Below, in pieces: positions 35,372 to 43,510 of a DNA stretch of 64,000 nucleotides. The translations under genes were made by a program, and so were the position numbers. Under the pieces are notes generated by a model, which had not been told where the DNA came from, ran no database searches, and saw only the letters and a program-made list of their open reading frames with translations. The stretch is from an uncultured Lachnospiraceae bacterium. Lineage in GTDB: Bacteria > Bacillota > Clostridia > Lachnospirales > Lachnospiraceae. The stretch lies in assembly GCA_947565425.1 (NCBI GenBank), contig CANOFW010000007.1:57649-121648 (forward strand), written 5' to 3'. Numbering within the stretch: the first letter of the stretch is position 1; every line of letters begins with the position of its first letter.

Positions 35372-35473
35372 TTATAAAGATTGAGCAAATGGGTCTTTAA
35401 GCCCCGCTTGCTTCATAATTGATTTAACTGTATCGGGGTTCAAATCCCCAAAAGATGAAATGTCCTTTGGCAT
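35372..35473 (-). pseudogene. hicA: HicA toxin C-terminal remnant
   Basis: A 33-codon frame from ATG 35473 reads MPKDISSFGDLNPDTVKSIM then KQAGLKDPFAQSL. The part DLNPDTVKSIMKQAGLK matches the C-terminus of HicA mRNA interferases; the double-stranded RNA-binding fold with the catalytic His is missing. It lies 15 bp before the hicB start, the normal HicAB order. Confidence 0.65.
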
Positions 35474-35478
35474 ATAGG

Positions 35479-35520
35479 TTATTCAATTTCATCAAATAAA
35501 TGATTGTTTTCCAAAGCCAT
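35479..35520 (-). other. 13-codon frame with strong ribosome site
   Basis: GAGGAGAAAAAT precedes an ATG at 35520 that reads MALENNHLFDEIE and stops. The sequence looks like the first residues of a longer protein rather than random sequence, so it may be another 5' stub of a deleted gene, or a leader. The family is not identifiable. Confidence 0.35.
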
Positions 35521-35532
35521 ATTTTTCTCCTC

Positions 35533-36459
35533 TTACCCCTCTTTCTTTGCAGGATTCACATGCACCATAATATGTTTCACCTTGGGAAAATTCTGTTCAA
35601 TTTCATTGTGCACCGTTTCCGCTATATCGTGCGCTTCCCTCAAAGTGCACGATTCGTCCGCCAAAATTTCCACATCTACATAAATCTTATTGCCAAACAC
35701 GCGCGTTTGCAGCAAATCTATCCCCAGTACATACTCGTTATTCATAACAGAATCATAAATACACTTCTCTGTCTCTTCATCACAAGAATGGTCCACCATC
35801 TTATCTATAGCATCTTTAAAGATATCGAAGGCGGCTTTTGCAATAAATACAAAAATTACCAGGCTGGCAATGGAATCCATGACAGGAAAACCCAGCATGG
35901 CCCCTCCAATTCCGATCAAGGCTCCCACGGAGGAAAACGCATCCGAACGATGATGCCAGGCGTCTGCCATCAGCGCGCCGGAGTCTATCCTTTTGGCATG
36001 ATATCTCGTGTACCAATACATTGCTTCTTTACTGACAATTGACACGACTGCCGCTATAAGCGCCAAAATTCCCGGCACTTGCAGCTCGCTGTAATTACCG
36101 CTGATAATATTTTGAAACGCTTCCATGCCAATCCCAAGCCCTGTGATGAAGAGAACCATTGCCAGAATAATTGCCGCCACACATTCCAGGCGTTCATGCC
36201 CGTAGGGGTGCTCTTTGTCCGGCTCCTTTGACGCTAACTTAACGCCGATAATAACAACGACCGTGCTGAACACATCCGATGCGGAATGCACAGCGTCGCT
36301 AATCATTGCATTGGAATGGGCAATCATTCCTGCCAACAGCTTGATTACAGATAACGCCACATTTCCCAAAATTGTAATCAGAGATACCTTATTCACAACT
36401 TTCTGAAATTCCAGTTCTGCCGCATAATTTTTTTGTTCCATACTTCTGTTTTCTTCCAT
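35533..36459 (-). CDS. Cation diffusion facilitator (CDF) metal exporter
   Basis: 308 residues with six membrane segments and paired metal-site motifs: AMISDAVHSASDVFSTVVV in helix 2 and ALMADAWHHRSDAFSSVGA in helix 5 (HxxxD/DxxxD type), plus a C-terminal cytoplasmic domain (HDIAETVHNEIEQNFPKVKH) typical of the family. Such exporters use the proton gradient to expel Zn, Co, Ni, Fe or Mn. I chose ATG 36459 since GGAGG lies 8 nt upstream; the upstream frame start is a TTG inside the same site. The probable NiCo riboswitch upstream suggests cobalt/nickel export. Confidence 0.9.
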   Translation of the reverse strand: MEENRSMEQKNYAAELEFQKVVNKVSLITILGNVALSVIKLLAGMIAHSNAMISDAVHSASDVFSTVVVIIGVKLASKEPDKEHPYGHERLECVAAIILAMVLFITGLGIGMEAFQNIISGNYSELQVPGILALIAAVVSIVSKEAMYWYTRYHAKRIDSGALMADAWHHRSDAFSSVGALIGIGGAMLGFPVMDSIASLVIFVFIAKAAFDIFKDAIDKMVDHSCDEETEKCIYDSVMNNEYVLGIDLLQTRVFGNKIYVDVEILADESCTLREAHDIAETVHNEIEQNFPKVKHIMVHVNPAKKEG

Positions 36460-36612
36460 ATCAGTTACCTCCAAAATTTAAGATAGCTCTATGGCACTAT
36501 ACATGTGGGCTTGGGAAAAACCGCTCTCAGCAAAAAAATATACGTTATCCACATTTCTCATAAAAGCATTGTATACTTCGCACTTTAGCGCGACAAAGTC
36601 TTTCCTATAAGA

Positions 36613-36735
36613 TAAAAAAACACCCACGAAATCAGTATTAGCAACTACTGTCCCGTGGATGTAATATTCCACTGTCACTCCTGTGACCCGACCCCATGGC
36701 GTTCTGCCACGGTCTGCTCAGTTTGTACTGTAGAT
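36613..36735 (-). promoter_or_regulatory. Probable NiCo (czcD) riboswitch with overlapping terminator
   Basis: The minus-strand leader of the CDF gene contains CTGAGCAG (36714-36721), TCACAGGAGTGACAG and ACATCCACGGGACAG, in the order I remember for the nickel/cobalt-sensing czcD motif. It ends in a hairpin whose arms CCACGGGACAGT and ACTGATTTCGTGG (36622-36658) enclose a loop, followed by seven T, a terminator that overlaps the last motif helix. The motif match is from memory and not by model; the position directly before a CDF exporter supports it. Confidence 0.6.
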
Positions 36736-36776
36736 TTATATGCAGTGCAAAGAGTTCTTATAGGTTAGCATATGAA

Positions 36777-37721
36777 TCAAGGTTTGTCAAGGTCAAAAAA
36801 TTCTTTTATCTGCCCCAGAATAATCTCCATCAGCCGCGTGCGCGCCTCCAAGCTGGCCCAGGCAATATGCGGCGTAATGAGAAGCCTGTCGCTGTCCTTG
36901 ATGCGCCTTAGTGGATTCTCGCGGCTCATCGGCTCTTCGCACAGCACGTCCAGCCCTGCGGCACGGATTTCTCCCGCTTCCAAGGCATCCGCCAACGCCT
37001 GCTCTGAGACAATGGGACCCCTGCCCAGATTGAGGAAAATGGCAGACTTTTTCATCCGCAAAAACGCTACTCGGTCCATGAGATTTTCCGTCTCCGCAGT
37101 CAACGGCGCATGTACAGAGACTATATCCGCTTGTTCCAGCAAATCCTCAAACGATACGCGCTCATACCCCGGCTGGTTATTCTTGCCAGTAGTAGAATAA
37201 TAGACAACCTGGCAGCCAAAGAGTTTCGCCAATTCAGCCACGCGCCTGCCAATCGCTCCCATACCGATGATTCCCCATGTCATGCCGTAAATTTCGGAAA
37301 ACTTGCGGTCAAAGTGCGTAAACATCCGGTCTTCCACATATTTCTCCGTCTTCACATACGCGTCATAGTAGGGAAGATGTTCCAACAAATAAAACAACAT
37401 CGCAAATGTATGCTGCGCCACAGATTCCGTTGAGTAGCCCGCCACATTACGCCAGGCAATGCCGCGGCTGTCGAGATACTCTTTATGCAGATTATTTGTC
37501 CCCGTTGCCGTGACACAGACTAACTTCAGATTCTTTGCCTTGCCTATCGTCTCTTGATTGACGGGCACTTTATTGAGCACAATCACGTCGGCGTCCACGA
37601 CCCGTTCGCTTGCCTCCTGCGGCGTAGAAAAATCATACTTTACCACTTCTCCCAGCGCTTCATAGCCGGATAAATCAATATCTTCACCAATTGACTTCGC
37701 ATCTAAAAAAACAATCTTCAT
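36777..37721 (-). CDS. D-2-hydroxyacid dehydrogenase
   Basis: 314 residues with a Rossmann domain: GIIGMGAIGRRVAELAKLFG (the GxGxxG motif), HAPLTAETENLMDRVAFLRM, ILNLGRGPIV-like NLGRGPIVSEQALADALEAG, and the catalytic His in LITPHIAWAS. The Arg and Glu of the catalytic triad are in NLGRGP and in the LDVLCEEP region. It reduces 2-keto acids to D-2-hydroxy acids with NADH or NADPH; hydroxypyruvate/glyoxylate reductase-like relatives exist, but the substrate cannot be told. The start MKIVFLDAKSIG at 37721 has GGAGG 8 nt upstream. The gene stands alone. Confidence 0.88.
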   Translation of the reverse strand: MKIVFLDAKSIGEDIDLSGYEALGEVVKYDFSTPQEASERVVDADVIVLNKVPVNQETIGKAKNLKLVCVTATGTNNLHKEYLDSRGIAWRNVAGYSTESVAQHTFAMLFYLLEHLPYYDAYVKTEKYVEDRMFTHFDRKFSEIYGMTWGIIGMGAIGRRVAELAKLFGCQVVYYSTTGKNNQPGYERVSFEDLLEQADIVSVHAPLTAETENLMDRVAFLRMKKSAIFLNLGRGPIVSEQALADALEAGEIRAAGLDVLCEEPMSRENPLRRIKDSDRLLITPHIAWASLEARTRLMEIILGQIKEFFDLDKP

Positions 37722-37798
37722 TCCAGCATCCTCCTTATGGCAAAAAGCCACTCTATAAATCGTCGTTCTCACGAATGTGTCACATAACTTCCTTCTTA

Positions 37799-40624
37799 TC
37801 AGCTATCTGTCACCCAGCGGGCATGGCTGCCTCTGTCGTTTTTGCTGATAACCAGTTTTTGATCCATCTGTTCTTTTAATTCTGTCACATGCGATATAAT
37901 CCCCACCAGCCGCGTATCGCCTGCCAGCTCGTTGAGAATAAGAATTGCCCGCTGCCTCGCTTCCTCATCAAGCGCGCCAAATCCCTCGTCAATGAACATC
38001 GTATCCAGATGGATTCTGCCCGCACTCTCTGTTATCACATCCGCCATGCCAAGCGCCATAGAAAGCGCCGCCAAAAAAGATTCCCCGCCGGATAAGGTCT
38101 TCACATCCCGCACCTTGTCCGTCACCAAATCATAGACGTCCAGATCCAGCCCCACTTCCCCCTGTTTGCTCAGGTTTTCCACGTCCCGGCATTGCAGCAT
38201 AAATTGTTGGCCATTCATTTTTACCAACCTGCGGTTGGCCTCCCCGATAATGTGCCGAAAATATCTGCGTTGCACATACGTCTGCAAATCCATCTTCGCC
38301 TGCCCCGAAAGATTGCCGTTTGCCGTGCGGTCTAAATTTCCCACCAGCTCATACTCTGCCTTCAACTGTTCCCGCTCCCGATACAAGGCGGCAAGATTCT
38401 GTTTCGCCATACGGTTTGCTTCCACCATGCTGACCGTTGTACGCTTTTCCCGCTCTAATATTTGCATCTGCTGCTTTAACAGAGATGCCTGTTCTGTCAG
38501 CTCTGCCGTCTCTATCTGCTGTTTCCCCTCCATTTGCTGCTCCAGAAGCTGGCGGTTCTCTTGTCGCTGCTCTAACGCTGCCTGTTTCGCTGCCAGCTCT
38601 TCCCGCAATCTCTGTAAATCCTGTTCCGCCCTCATTTTTTTCTTTTCCAGTCCCTGCTGTTCCTTTTGCAGAGCCACAAGCTGTTCCTGCACCTGTTCTT
38701 CTCTCTCAAATGGCAGCTCTGCTTGCAAATCCTGGCGCGCCTGCTCTACTTTCTCAAACACAAGCGTGCTATGAAACTGCTGCTCTTTTAATTGCTCGGA
38801 TTGTTCTCGCAGTGCAACCGCTTTCTGCTCATTCTCTTCCAATCTCTTTTGTTGTGCCTCTAATTCTTCTGCCTTGCGCCGACATTCTTTTAACCTCTTA
38901 CCAAATTCCTCCCGCTCTTTCTTAGCTGCACGAACCGCCGGCTTTATCATCCCCGGCTCAAAACCATCCCCAAACATACGCTGTCCATCCCGCAATAGCA
39001 AGGCTTTTTGCTGTTCGCATTGCTCCTGGATTTTCTGAAACTGCTGCTGATATTCCTGCGAACGCTTATACGCTTCCTCCCTTTCCTGTTTTGCCCGCTC
39101 CACCTGCTGCTTCGTGACTGCCTGCCCGGAACAAACTGCCTTTTGCGGATGCTCGCGCGAGCCGCAGACTGGACATGGTTCTCCCTCATGAAGTTCCTGT
39201 GCCAAAAACCCTGCCTGTCCTTCGATAAACATCTGATATTTGCTGTCGTGTTCTCGGCTTTTTTGCTGATAATCCTCCAACAACGCTACCAGCTTGTCCT
39301 GTCCTTCTTTTCGCTTTGTTTCGTACGCTTGCCATTGCTCCTGTGTTCGCATCATCTCTTCCAACAATGATTGTCTGTGCGCAAGTTCTTTTTCCTGCTG
39401 CGCAAGCTCCGGCAATTTTGCCGCCTCTGTTTCCAATTCCTGATGGGACTGCTGCAATCGTTGTATTTCGCTTTCGGTGTCGGCAAGAAGCTTTGTCTGT
39501 TGTTTTAATCTGCGCTCCGCAGCCTGTCTCTGTCTGTTTGCCTGCTCCGCTTCCTGCTGCCGCTCTTTCAAGCGGGCACATTTGGGCAGTAAGCTTTTTA
39601 ACTCCGCCGCTTTCTCCGTCAAAACTGGCACACGCTTACGATAATATTCGGCAACGTCCGCAGACAATTTTTCACTCTCCGCCTGCTTCTTTTGCAGTTC
39701 TCTTATCTTCTCCTTACTGCTTTTTATCTCCTCATCTGCTTTCTTCGCCTGTGCAAAAAGACGATTGATTTCTTGTGCCTGGCGCAGCTTATAATTCAAC
39801 TCCTCCTGCTGTCCTGCTAACGCTAGTTCCCGCTCTTTTTGCTTTTTCTCCTGCGCCTCTTGTTCACGAATAATTTTCGCTAAAACTTCCTGAATCTGTG
39901 GGGCGTCAGTTTCTAACCGCTGCCGACTCTCTTGCCACGCTTCCCACCATGTGCTTTCCGTGGCGCACTGTACGCCCTGAATCTCGTGCACGCACAGTTT
40001 ACGGTTGTCTTCTAATTTCCCATACAAAGACTTACTCTTCTCACGCAAATATTTCTGAATCCGCTCATAAACGCCGGTATCAAATAGCTTCGCGAAAATC
40101 TCTTTGCGCTCTCTGGAAGATGCATGGAGCAGACGGATAAATTCCCCCTGGGCAATCATGGCAACCTGTGTAAACTGCTCCCGTCCCACTCCTAAAATCT
40201 CAATAATCTTCTCATTGATTTCCCGTGCTCTCCCCGGAAATTCTTTTCCATCCGGCATCGTCAGAGAAACAGACGCCGCTTCCATGGTAAGCGTCCGCTG
40301 CCCCTCCTTGTTTTTCCGTCTGCTCGGACGCTCATAGCTGGGATTCCTGCGCACCTTGTAACAATTTCCGCGATAGGAAAACGTAAGCTCCACGAAGGTC
40401 GGCACATCCGGGCTGGCATACTGGCTGCGCATCATCGCCCCCTCGCGCTTTCCGCCGCTGGTCTGATCATAAAGAGCATACGTTATGGCGTCGAAAATCG
40501 TCGTCTTTCCAGCTCCTGTGTCCCCGGTAATCAGAAAGACCCCTCCGTCCATCTGTGAAAAGTCGATCGTTTCCTCTCCTGCATAGGAGCCAAACGCCGA
40601 CATTGTCAATGTTATGGGCTTCAC
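37799..40624 (-). CDS. sbcC: Exonuclease SbcC subunit
   Basis: About 941 residues. The Walker A motif (LITGDTGAGKTTIFDAI) lies near residue 35, the ABC signature LSGGESFLAALSMALGMADV and Walker B/D-loop TMFIDEGFGALDEE near the C-terminus, with a long coiled coil between them and the zinc hook CPVCGSREHP in the middle. With SbcD it forms the Rad50/Mre11-like nuclease that opens DNA hairpins and palindromes. I chose the GTG at 40624 (VKPITLTMSAFG), overlapping the SbcD stop by 3 nt with GGAGGGAAG upstream; an ATG 15 nt earlier is in frame. Confidence 0.93.
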   Translation of the reverse strand: MKPITLTMSAFGSYAGEETIDFSQMDGGVFLITGDTGAGKTTIFDAITYALYDQTSGGKREGAMMRSQYASPDVPTFVELTFSYRGNCYKVRRNPSYERPSRRKNKEGQRTLTMEAASVSLTMPDGKEFPGRAREINEKIIEILGVGREQFTQVAMIAQGEFIRLLHASSRERKEIFAKLFDTGVYERIQKYLREKSKSLYGKLEDNRKLCVHEIQGVQCATESTWWEAWQESRQRLETDAPQIQEVLAKIIREQEAQEKKQKERELALAGQQEELNYKLRQAQEINRLFAQAKKADEEIKSSKEKIRELQKKQAESEKLSADVAEYYRKRVPVLTEKAAELKSLLPKCARLKERQQEAEQANRQRQAAERRLKQQTKLLADTESEIQRLQQSHQELETEAAKLPELAQQEKELAHRQSLLEEMMRTQEQWQAYETKRKEGQDKLVALLEDYQQKSREHDSKYQMFIEGQAGFLAQELHEGEPCPVCGSREHPQKAVCSGQAVTKQQVERAKQEREEAYKRSQEYQQQFQKIQEQCEQQKALLLRDGQRMFGDGFEPGMIKPAVRAAKKEREEFGKRLKECRRKAEELEAQQKRLEENEQKAVALREQSEQLKEQQFHSTLVFEKVEQARQDLQAELPFEREEQVQEQLVALQKEQQGLEKKKMRAEQDLQRLREELAAKQAALEQRQENRQLLEQQMEGKQQIETAELTEQASLLKQQMQILEREKRTTVSMVEANRMAKQNLAALYREREQLKAEYELVGNLDRTANGNLSGQAKMDLQTYVQRRYFRHIIGEANRRLVKMNGQQFMLQCRDVENLSKQGEVGLDLDVYDLVTDKVRDVKTLSGGESFLAALSMALGMADVITESAGRIHLDTMFIDEGFGALDEEARQRAILILNELAGDTRLVGIISHVTELKEQMDQKLVISKNDRGSHARWVTDS

Positions 40625-41784
40625 ATTTCTTCCCTCCATTCATCCACAATCTCTTCTACCAACGCTTCCTCCTGTGCGGTCAACGACTGCCCCTGCATTT
40701 CCTGATAAAACGACCGAAACATCTCCAGCGGCTGCACACAGAATGTCTCCCCCTGCGCTTCCTCGATACGGTTCCTCGTCCTGGTGTTGTCTATCCGCAC
40801 CTCCAAGATAGAATCGTACACCTCCTCGAGCTGTTCCTTGGGATGGTAAGGCTCCTTTTCATCCGTCAAAGTAACACTGAGGAAATCATGGCGGTTTTCG
40901 TCTGTGGCCTTCTCTATCACTTCTCGCAGCAGTCCGCGCACTTTACGCACATCTTGAAACGGCGTCAGGGGAATCGTTTCTATGAGCGCTTGCGCTCCTT
41001 TCTCCTCCAGGGTCACCATGGTAATGGATTTCTTGTGGCGTTCCTCACTGACCGAATATTTGAGCGGCGTCCCGCAATAACGGATATGGGGAAACTTTAC
41101 CATCTGCGCGCCGTGAATATGCCCTAAGGCCACATAGTCAAATTTCTCAACCACAGACGCATCCACATTTTCCAAGCCGCCAAGGGAAATTACAAGCTGC
41201 TCCGATTCACACCGCTCAGGGGCTTGTCCGCCGTTCGTATAAAATTGATGGGACAGCAGCACATTGCGCTTCCCATAATCAATCTCTTCCCGCCGCAAAA
41301 TTTCACGGACTGCGCTCTCATAATCGTGGACTACCCCTTCCGCAAAAAGCTGCCGCACATACCCCGGTTTTAAAAACGGCAGCAGATAAAAATGCACTTC
41401 CCCGTGCATGTCATGCAGCACAACCTTTTTCAAATGTTCTTCCTGCTGTGCAGGCGCCGATACCGACAGATAAATCTGATGTTTTTCCAGAAAGGAAGAG
41501 GCATAATCCAAACGCTGGGCATTGTCATGGTTTCCGGCGATGATTAGTACCGGAATCGCCGGCGTAATGGAGGATAACTCCTGTAAGAATTTATCAAAAA
41601 CTGTATACGCTTCTCCCGAAGGCACTGCGCGGTCAAAAATATCGCCGCAGATTAGAATTGCATCCGGGCGGTATTCTCGTGCCTTGTCTGCAATCTGTGA
41701 CAGTACCGCCTGTTGATTTTCCTTGAGGTTGTAAGCATGAAGCTGCTTACCAATGTGAAGATCAGAGAGATGAAAAAACCTCAT
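40621..41784 (-). CDS. sbcD: Exonuclease SbcD subunit
   Basis: 387 residues beginning MRFFHLSDLHIGKQLHAYNL. Calcineurin-type nuclease motifs are in order: LSDLHIG (Asp/His), AILICGDIFDRAVPSG, LIIAGNHDNAQRL, HQFYTNGG and VALGHIHG, which bind two Mn ions. It is the Mre11-like partner of SbcC, cutting DNA hairpins. Its stop overlaps the SbcC GTG start, so translation is coupled. Its start follows the patatin-like gene by only a few bases on the far side, but the two families are not functionally linked. Confidence 0.93.
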   Translation of the reverse strand: MRFFHLSDLHIGKQLHAYNLKENQQAVLSQIADKAREYRPDAILICGDIFDRAVPSGEAYTVFDKFLQELSSITPAIPVLIIAGNHDNAQRLDYASSFLEKHQIYLSVSAPAQQEEHLKKVVLHDMHGEVHFYLLPFLKPGYVRQLFAEGVVHDYESAVREILRREEIDYGKRNVLLSHQFYTNGGQAPERCESEQLVISLGGLENVDASVVEKFDYVALGHIHGAQMVKFPHIRYCGTPLKYSVSEERHKKSITMVTLEEKGAQALIETIPLTPFQDVRKVRGLLREVIEKATDENRHDFLSVTLTDEKEPYHPKEQLEEVYDSILEVRIDNTRTRNRIEEAQGETFCVQPLEMFRSFYQEMQGQSLTAQEEALVEEIVDEWREEM

Positions 41785-41787
41785 GCA

Positions 41788-42636
41788 CTACTCCCTTCCT
41801 AAATACCGTTTCAGATCTGCCATCTGCCGTTTTGCCTGTCGATAGCCCTCTTTGTAGAGCTTTGTCAACTTGTCAGGATTAGACTCTGTCCTGCTGATGC
41901 CATAGGTTGTTTCCGGCGCAATCACAAATACTTCACCCGCTTTTTCTCTTTCTAAAAGTTCTTCCATACAAGCGTTATACCGCTGCGGACGCGTCTTTAA
42001 ATCCTCTGCAATATGGGGATATTTCTTATACAATTTAATTGAGACATTGCCCGCGCGCTCCGATTTTTTGACATAGTCGCGCTCCCTGGTAAGGATGACA
42101 ATATTCTTATCGCATCCCTGCTCGATGGCGCGCTTATAGGGAACGGAATCAGACACGCCGCCGTCCAGATAATAATGTTTGCCTACCTTCACCGGCTGAA
42201 AAAGAATCGGCAGCGCACAGCTTGCCACTAACACCTGAAATTTATCATCCCGCCTGGGCACTTCCAAATATTCGGCCTTCCCGGTATGAATGTTGGTGAC
42301 GCACGCCTCCACCTTCCCCGGAAATGATTCAAACGCCTCAAAATCAAAGGCTTCCAACTTATTTGGTATCTCTTCAAACACGAAAGGAATGTTATAGAAA
42401 TTCCTGCTCTTTAACAAATGACGCACACCCATATACCGTTTATCATTCATGTACTTCTGGATAATCGTCAGGTTCCTGCCTTTCTGCTTAGAGAGGTAAG
42501 ACACCCCATAGGCAATCCCCGCCGACACACCGATAAAATAATCCGGCATAATCCCTTCCTCTAAAAATGCATCTGCCACGCCGCAGCTAAATACTGTGCG
42601 GCTTGCTCCGCCTTCCATGGTTATTCCTAATTTCAT
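41788..42636 (-). CDS. Patatin-like phospholipase
   Basis: About 282 residues. The patatin oxyanion loop MEGGASRTVFSCGVADAFL and the nucleophile elbow GVSAG (YFIGVSAGIAYGV) are present, with the catalytic Asp in YYLDGGVSDSVPYKRA. The family cleaves acyl chains from glycerophospholipids. I chose ATG 42636 (MKLGITMEGG) with AAAGGGATGAG upstream over earlier in-frame TTG/ATG at 42675/42669. No signal peptide. It ends 3 nt before sbcD and may share its transcript. Natural lipid substrate unknown. Confidence 0.85.
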   Translation of the reverse strand: MKLGITMEGGASRTVFSCGVADAFLEEGIMPDYFIGVSAGIAYGVSYLSKQKGRNLTIIQKYMNDKRYMGVRHLLKSRNFYNIPFVFEEIPNKLEAFDFEAFESFPGKVEACVTNIHTGKAEYLEVPRRDDKFQVLVASCALPILFQPVKVGKHYYLDGGVSDSVPYKRAIEQGCDKNIVILTRERDYVKKSERAGNVSIKLYKKYPHIAEDLKTRPQRYNACMEELLEREKAGEVFVIAPETTYGISRTESNPDKLTKLYKEGYRQAKRQMADLKRYLGRE

Positions 42637-42750
42637 GTACTGCTCATCCCTTTCTATTTTTATACTCATGGCCAATAAAATCTGCCATGAGTTGGCGCCA
42701 GCCGCAGCCGCAAAGCGGCATAATTCCTTATGTGGCTGTGCGCATCAGGT

Positions 42751-42786
42751 TATACCGAGTGGCAGATTTATCTGACACTCAGTATA
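42751..42786. repeat. Near-perfect palindrome in the gap before the RelE-type pair
   Basis: Arms TATACCGAGTGGCAGA and TCTGACACTCAGTATA match at 14 of 16 positions around a 4-nt loop. It is a potential stem-loop with no T tract, so it could be an operator or a vestige of a small repeat element. The rest of the 300-bp gap (42676-42979) shows only this and the promoter at 42909-42937. Confidence 0.55.
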
Positions 42787-42908
42787 ACTTATCACCCATT
42801 ATATTCTGATATAGGAAGAGTTTCAAGCATGGAATTTTTTATCTTAGAGGTATTAGTCGCTAATGCGACTGCACTCGGCGCGTCAAAGTGTGCAAGCCCA
42901 CTTTGTTC

Positions 42909-42937
42909 TTTACACAACAGCAAAAATTCGCTATACT
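42909..42937 (+). promoter_or_regulatory. Sigma-A promoter of the RelE-type pair
   Basis: TTTACA (42909-42914) and TATACT (42932-42937) are separated by 17 bp, about 40 bp before the antitoxin start, which has AAAGGAGAAG 6 nt upstream. Confidence 0.65.
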
Positions 42938-42979
42938 TGATTTATGTTCACATAGCTTGTAAAAGAAAAGGAGAAGATT

Positions 42980-43195
42980 ATGAGTAATAAAGAAAAAGTC
43001 ATCCAACTATTAGATAATGTTCCAGGTTATAAAATGGGCTATGTATTAGCATATATACAGGGTATTACTGCTGACGAAGAAACAGATGACATCTTTTGTC
43101 AAAATATGATTGAAAATTATGAAAATGATACAGACCCGGATAAAGATAAGGAATTCACCTTGGATGAATGTAAAAAGGAATGGGGGCTTGATTAA
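42980..43195 (+). CDS. Small antitoxin of a type II toxin-antitoxin pair
   Basis: 71 residues, acidic, N-terminus MSNKEKVIQLLDNVPGYKMG with an Ala/Tyr-rich helix and a C-terminal acidic DECKKEWGLD. The first half resembles the small partners of RelE toxins. It overlaps the toxin start by one base (TAATG), the usual arrangement, and has a strong ribosome site AAAGGAGAAGATT. The pairing is inferred mainly from position; it should neutralise the RelE-type toxin next to it. The DNA-binding fold cannot be read out. Confidence 0.7.
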   Translation: MSNKEKVIQLLDNVPGYKMGYVLAYIQGITADEETDDIFCQNMIENYENDTDPDKDKEFTLDECKKEWGLD

Positions 43196-43446
43196 TGTTT
43201 CAAATCGTCCTCAAAAAACGGGCAAAAAAATTTATAGACCGGCTTCCTGTAAATGAACGCAAACGGATAGTAAACGCAATTGAACAATTGCCAAACGGAG
43301 AAGATATAAAAAAATTAAAAGGGCACGATACTCTGCTGCGGTTGCGAATAGGAAATTATCGAATAATTTACAGTATTGATAATGGAAAATGTATTATCTA
43401 TGTTATTGATATTGGAAACCGCGGAGAAATATATCACAGATATTAA
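43195..43446 (+). CDS. RelE/ParE-family toxin
   Basis: 83 residues starting MFQIVLKKRAKKFIDRLPVN, with ERKRIVNAIEQLPNG, KLKGHDTLLRLRIGNYRIIY and a C-terminal IYVIDIGNRGEIYHRY: the compact beta-sheet with basic residues and Tyr at the end typical of RelE mRNA interferases. It would inhibit translation by cutting mRNA in the ribosome. It overlaps its antitoxin by one base and is followed at once by a strong terminator (43459-43499), so the pair is one transcript. Looks intact. Confidence 0.85.
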   Translation: MFQIVLKKRAKKFIDRLPVNERKRIVNAIEQLPNGEDIKKLKGHDTLLRLRIGNYRIIYSIDNGKCIIYVIDIGNRGEIYHRY

Positions 43447-43458
43447 TCACCCAAAATC

Positions 43459-43499
43459 ACAGGAGAGCGAAACCTCATGGCTTCGCTCTCCTGTTTTTC
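43459..43499 (+). terminator. Rho-independent terminator of the RelE-type pair
   Basis: Perfect arms ACAGGAGAGCGAA (43459-43471) and TTCGCTCTCCTGT (43482-43494) are followed by TTTTTCT. It also lies near the 3' end of the converging CotH-type gene and could serve both directions. Confidence 0.9.
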
Positions 43500-43510
43500 T
43501 CTTGCATTTC

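Noticed and set aside
38166-38774. 202-residue plus-strand frame
   Set aside because: It lies wholly antisense to the SbcC coiled coil and shows only its mirror composition (Cys, Ser, Phe-rich).
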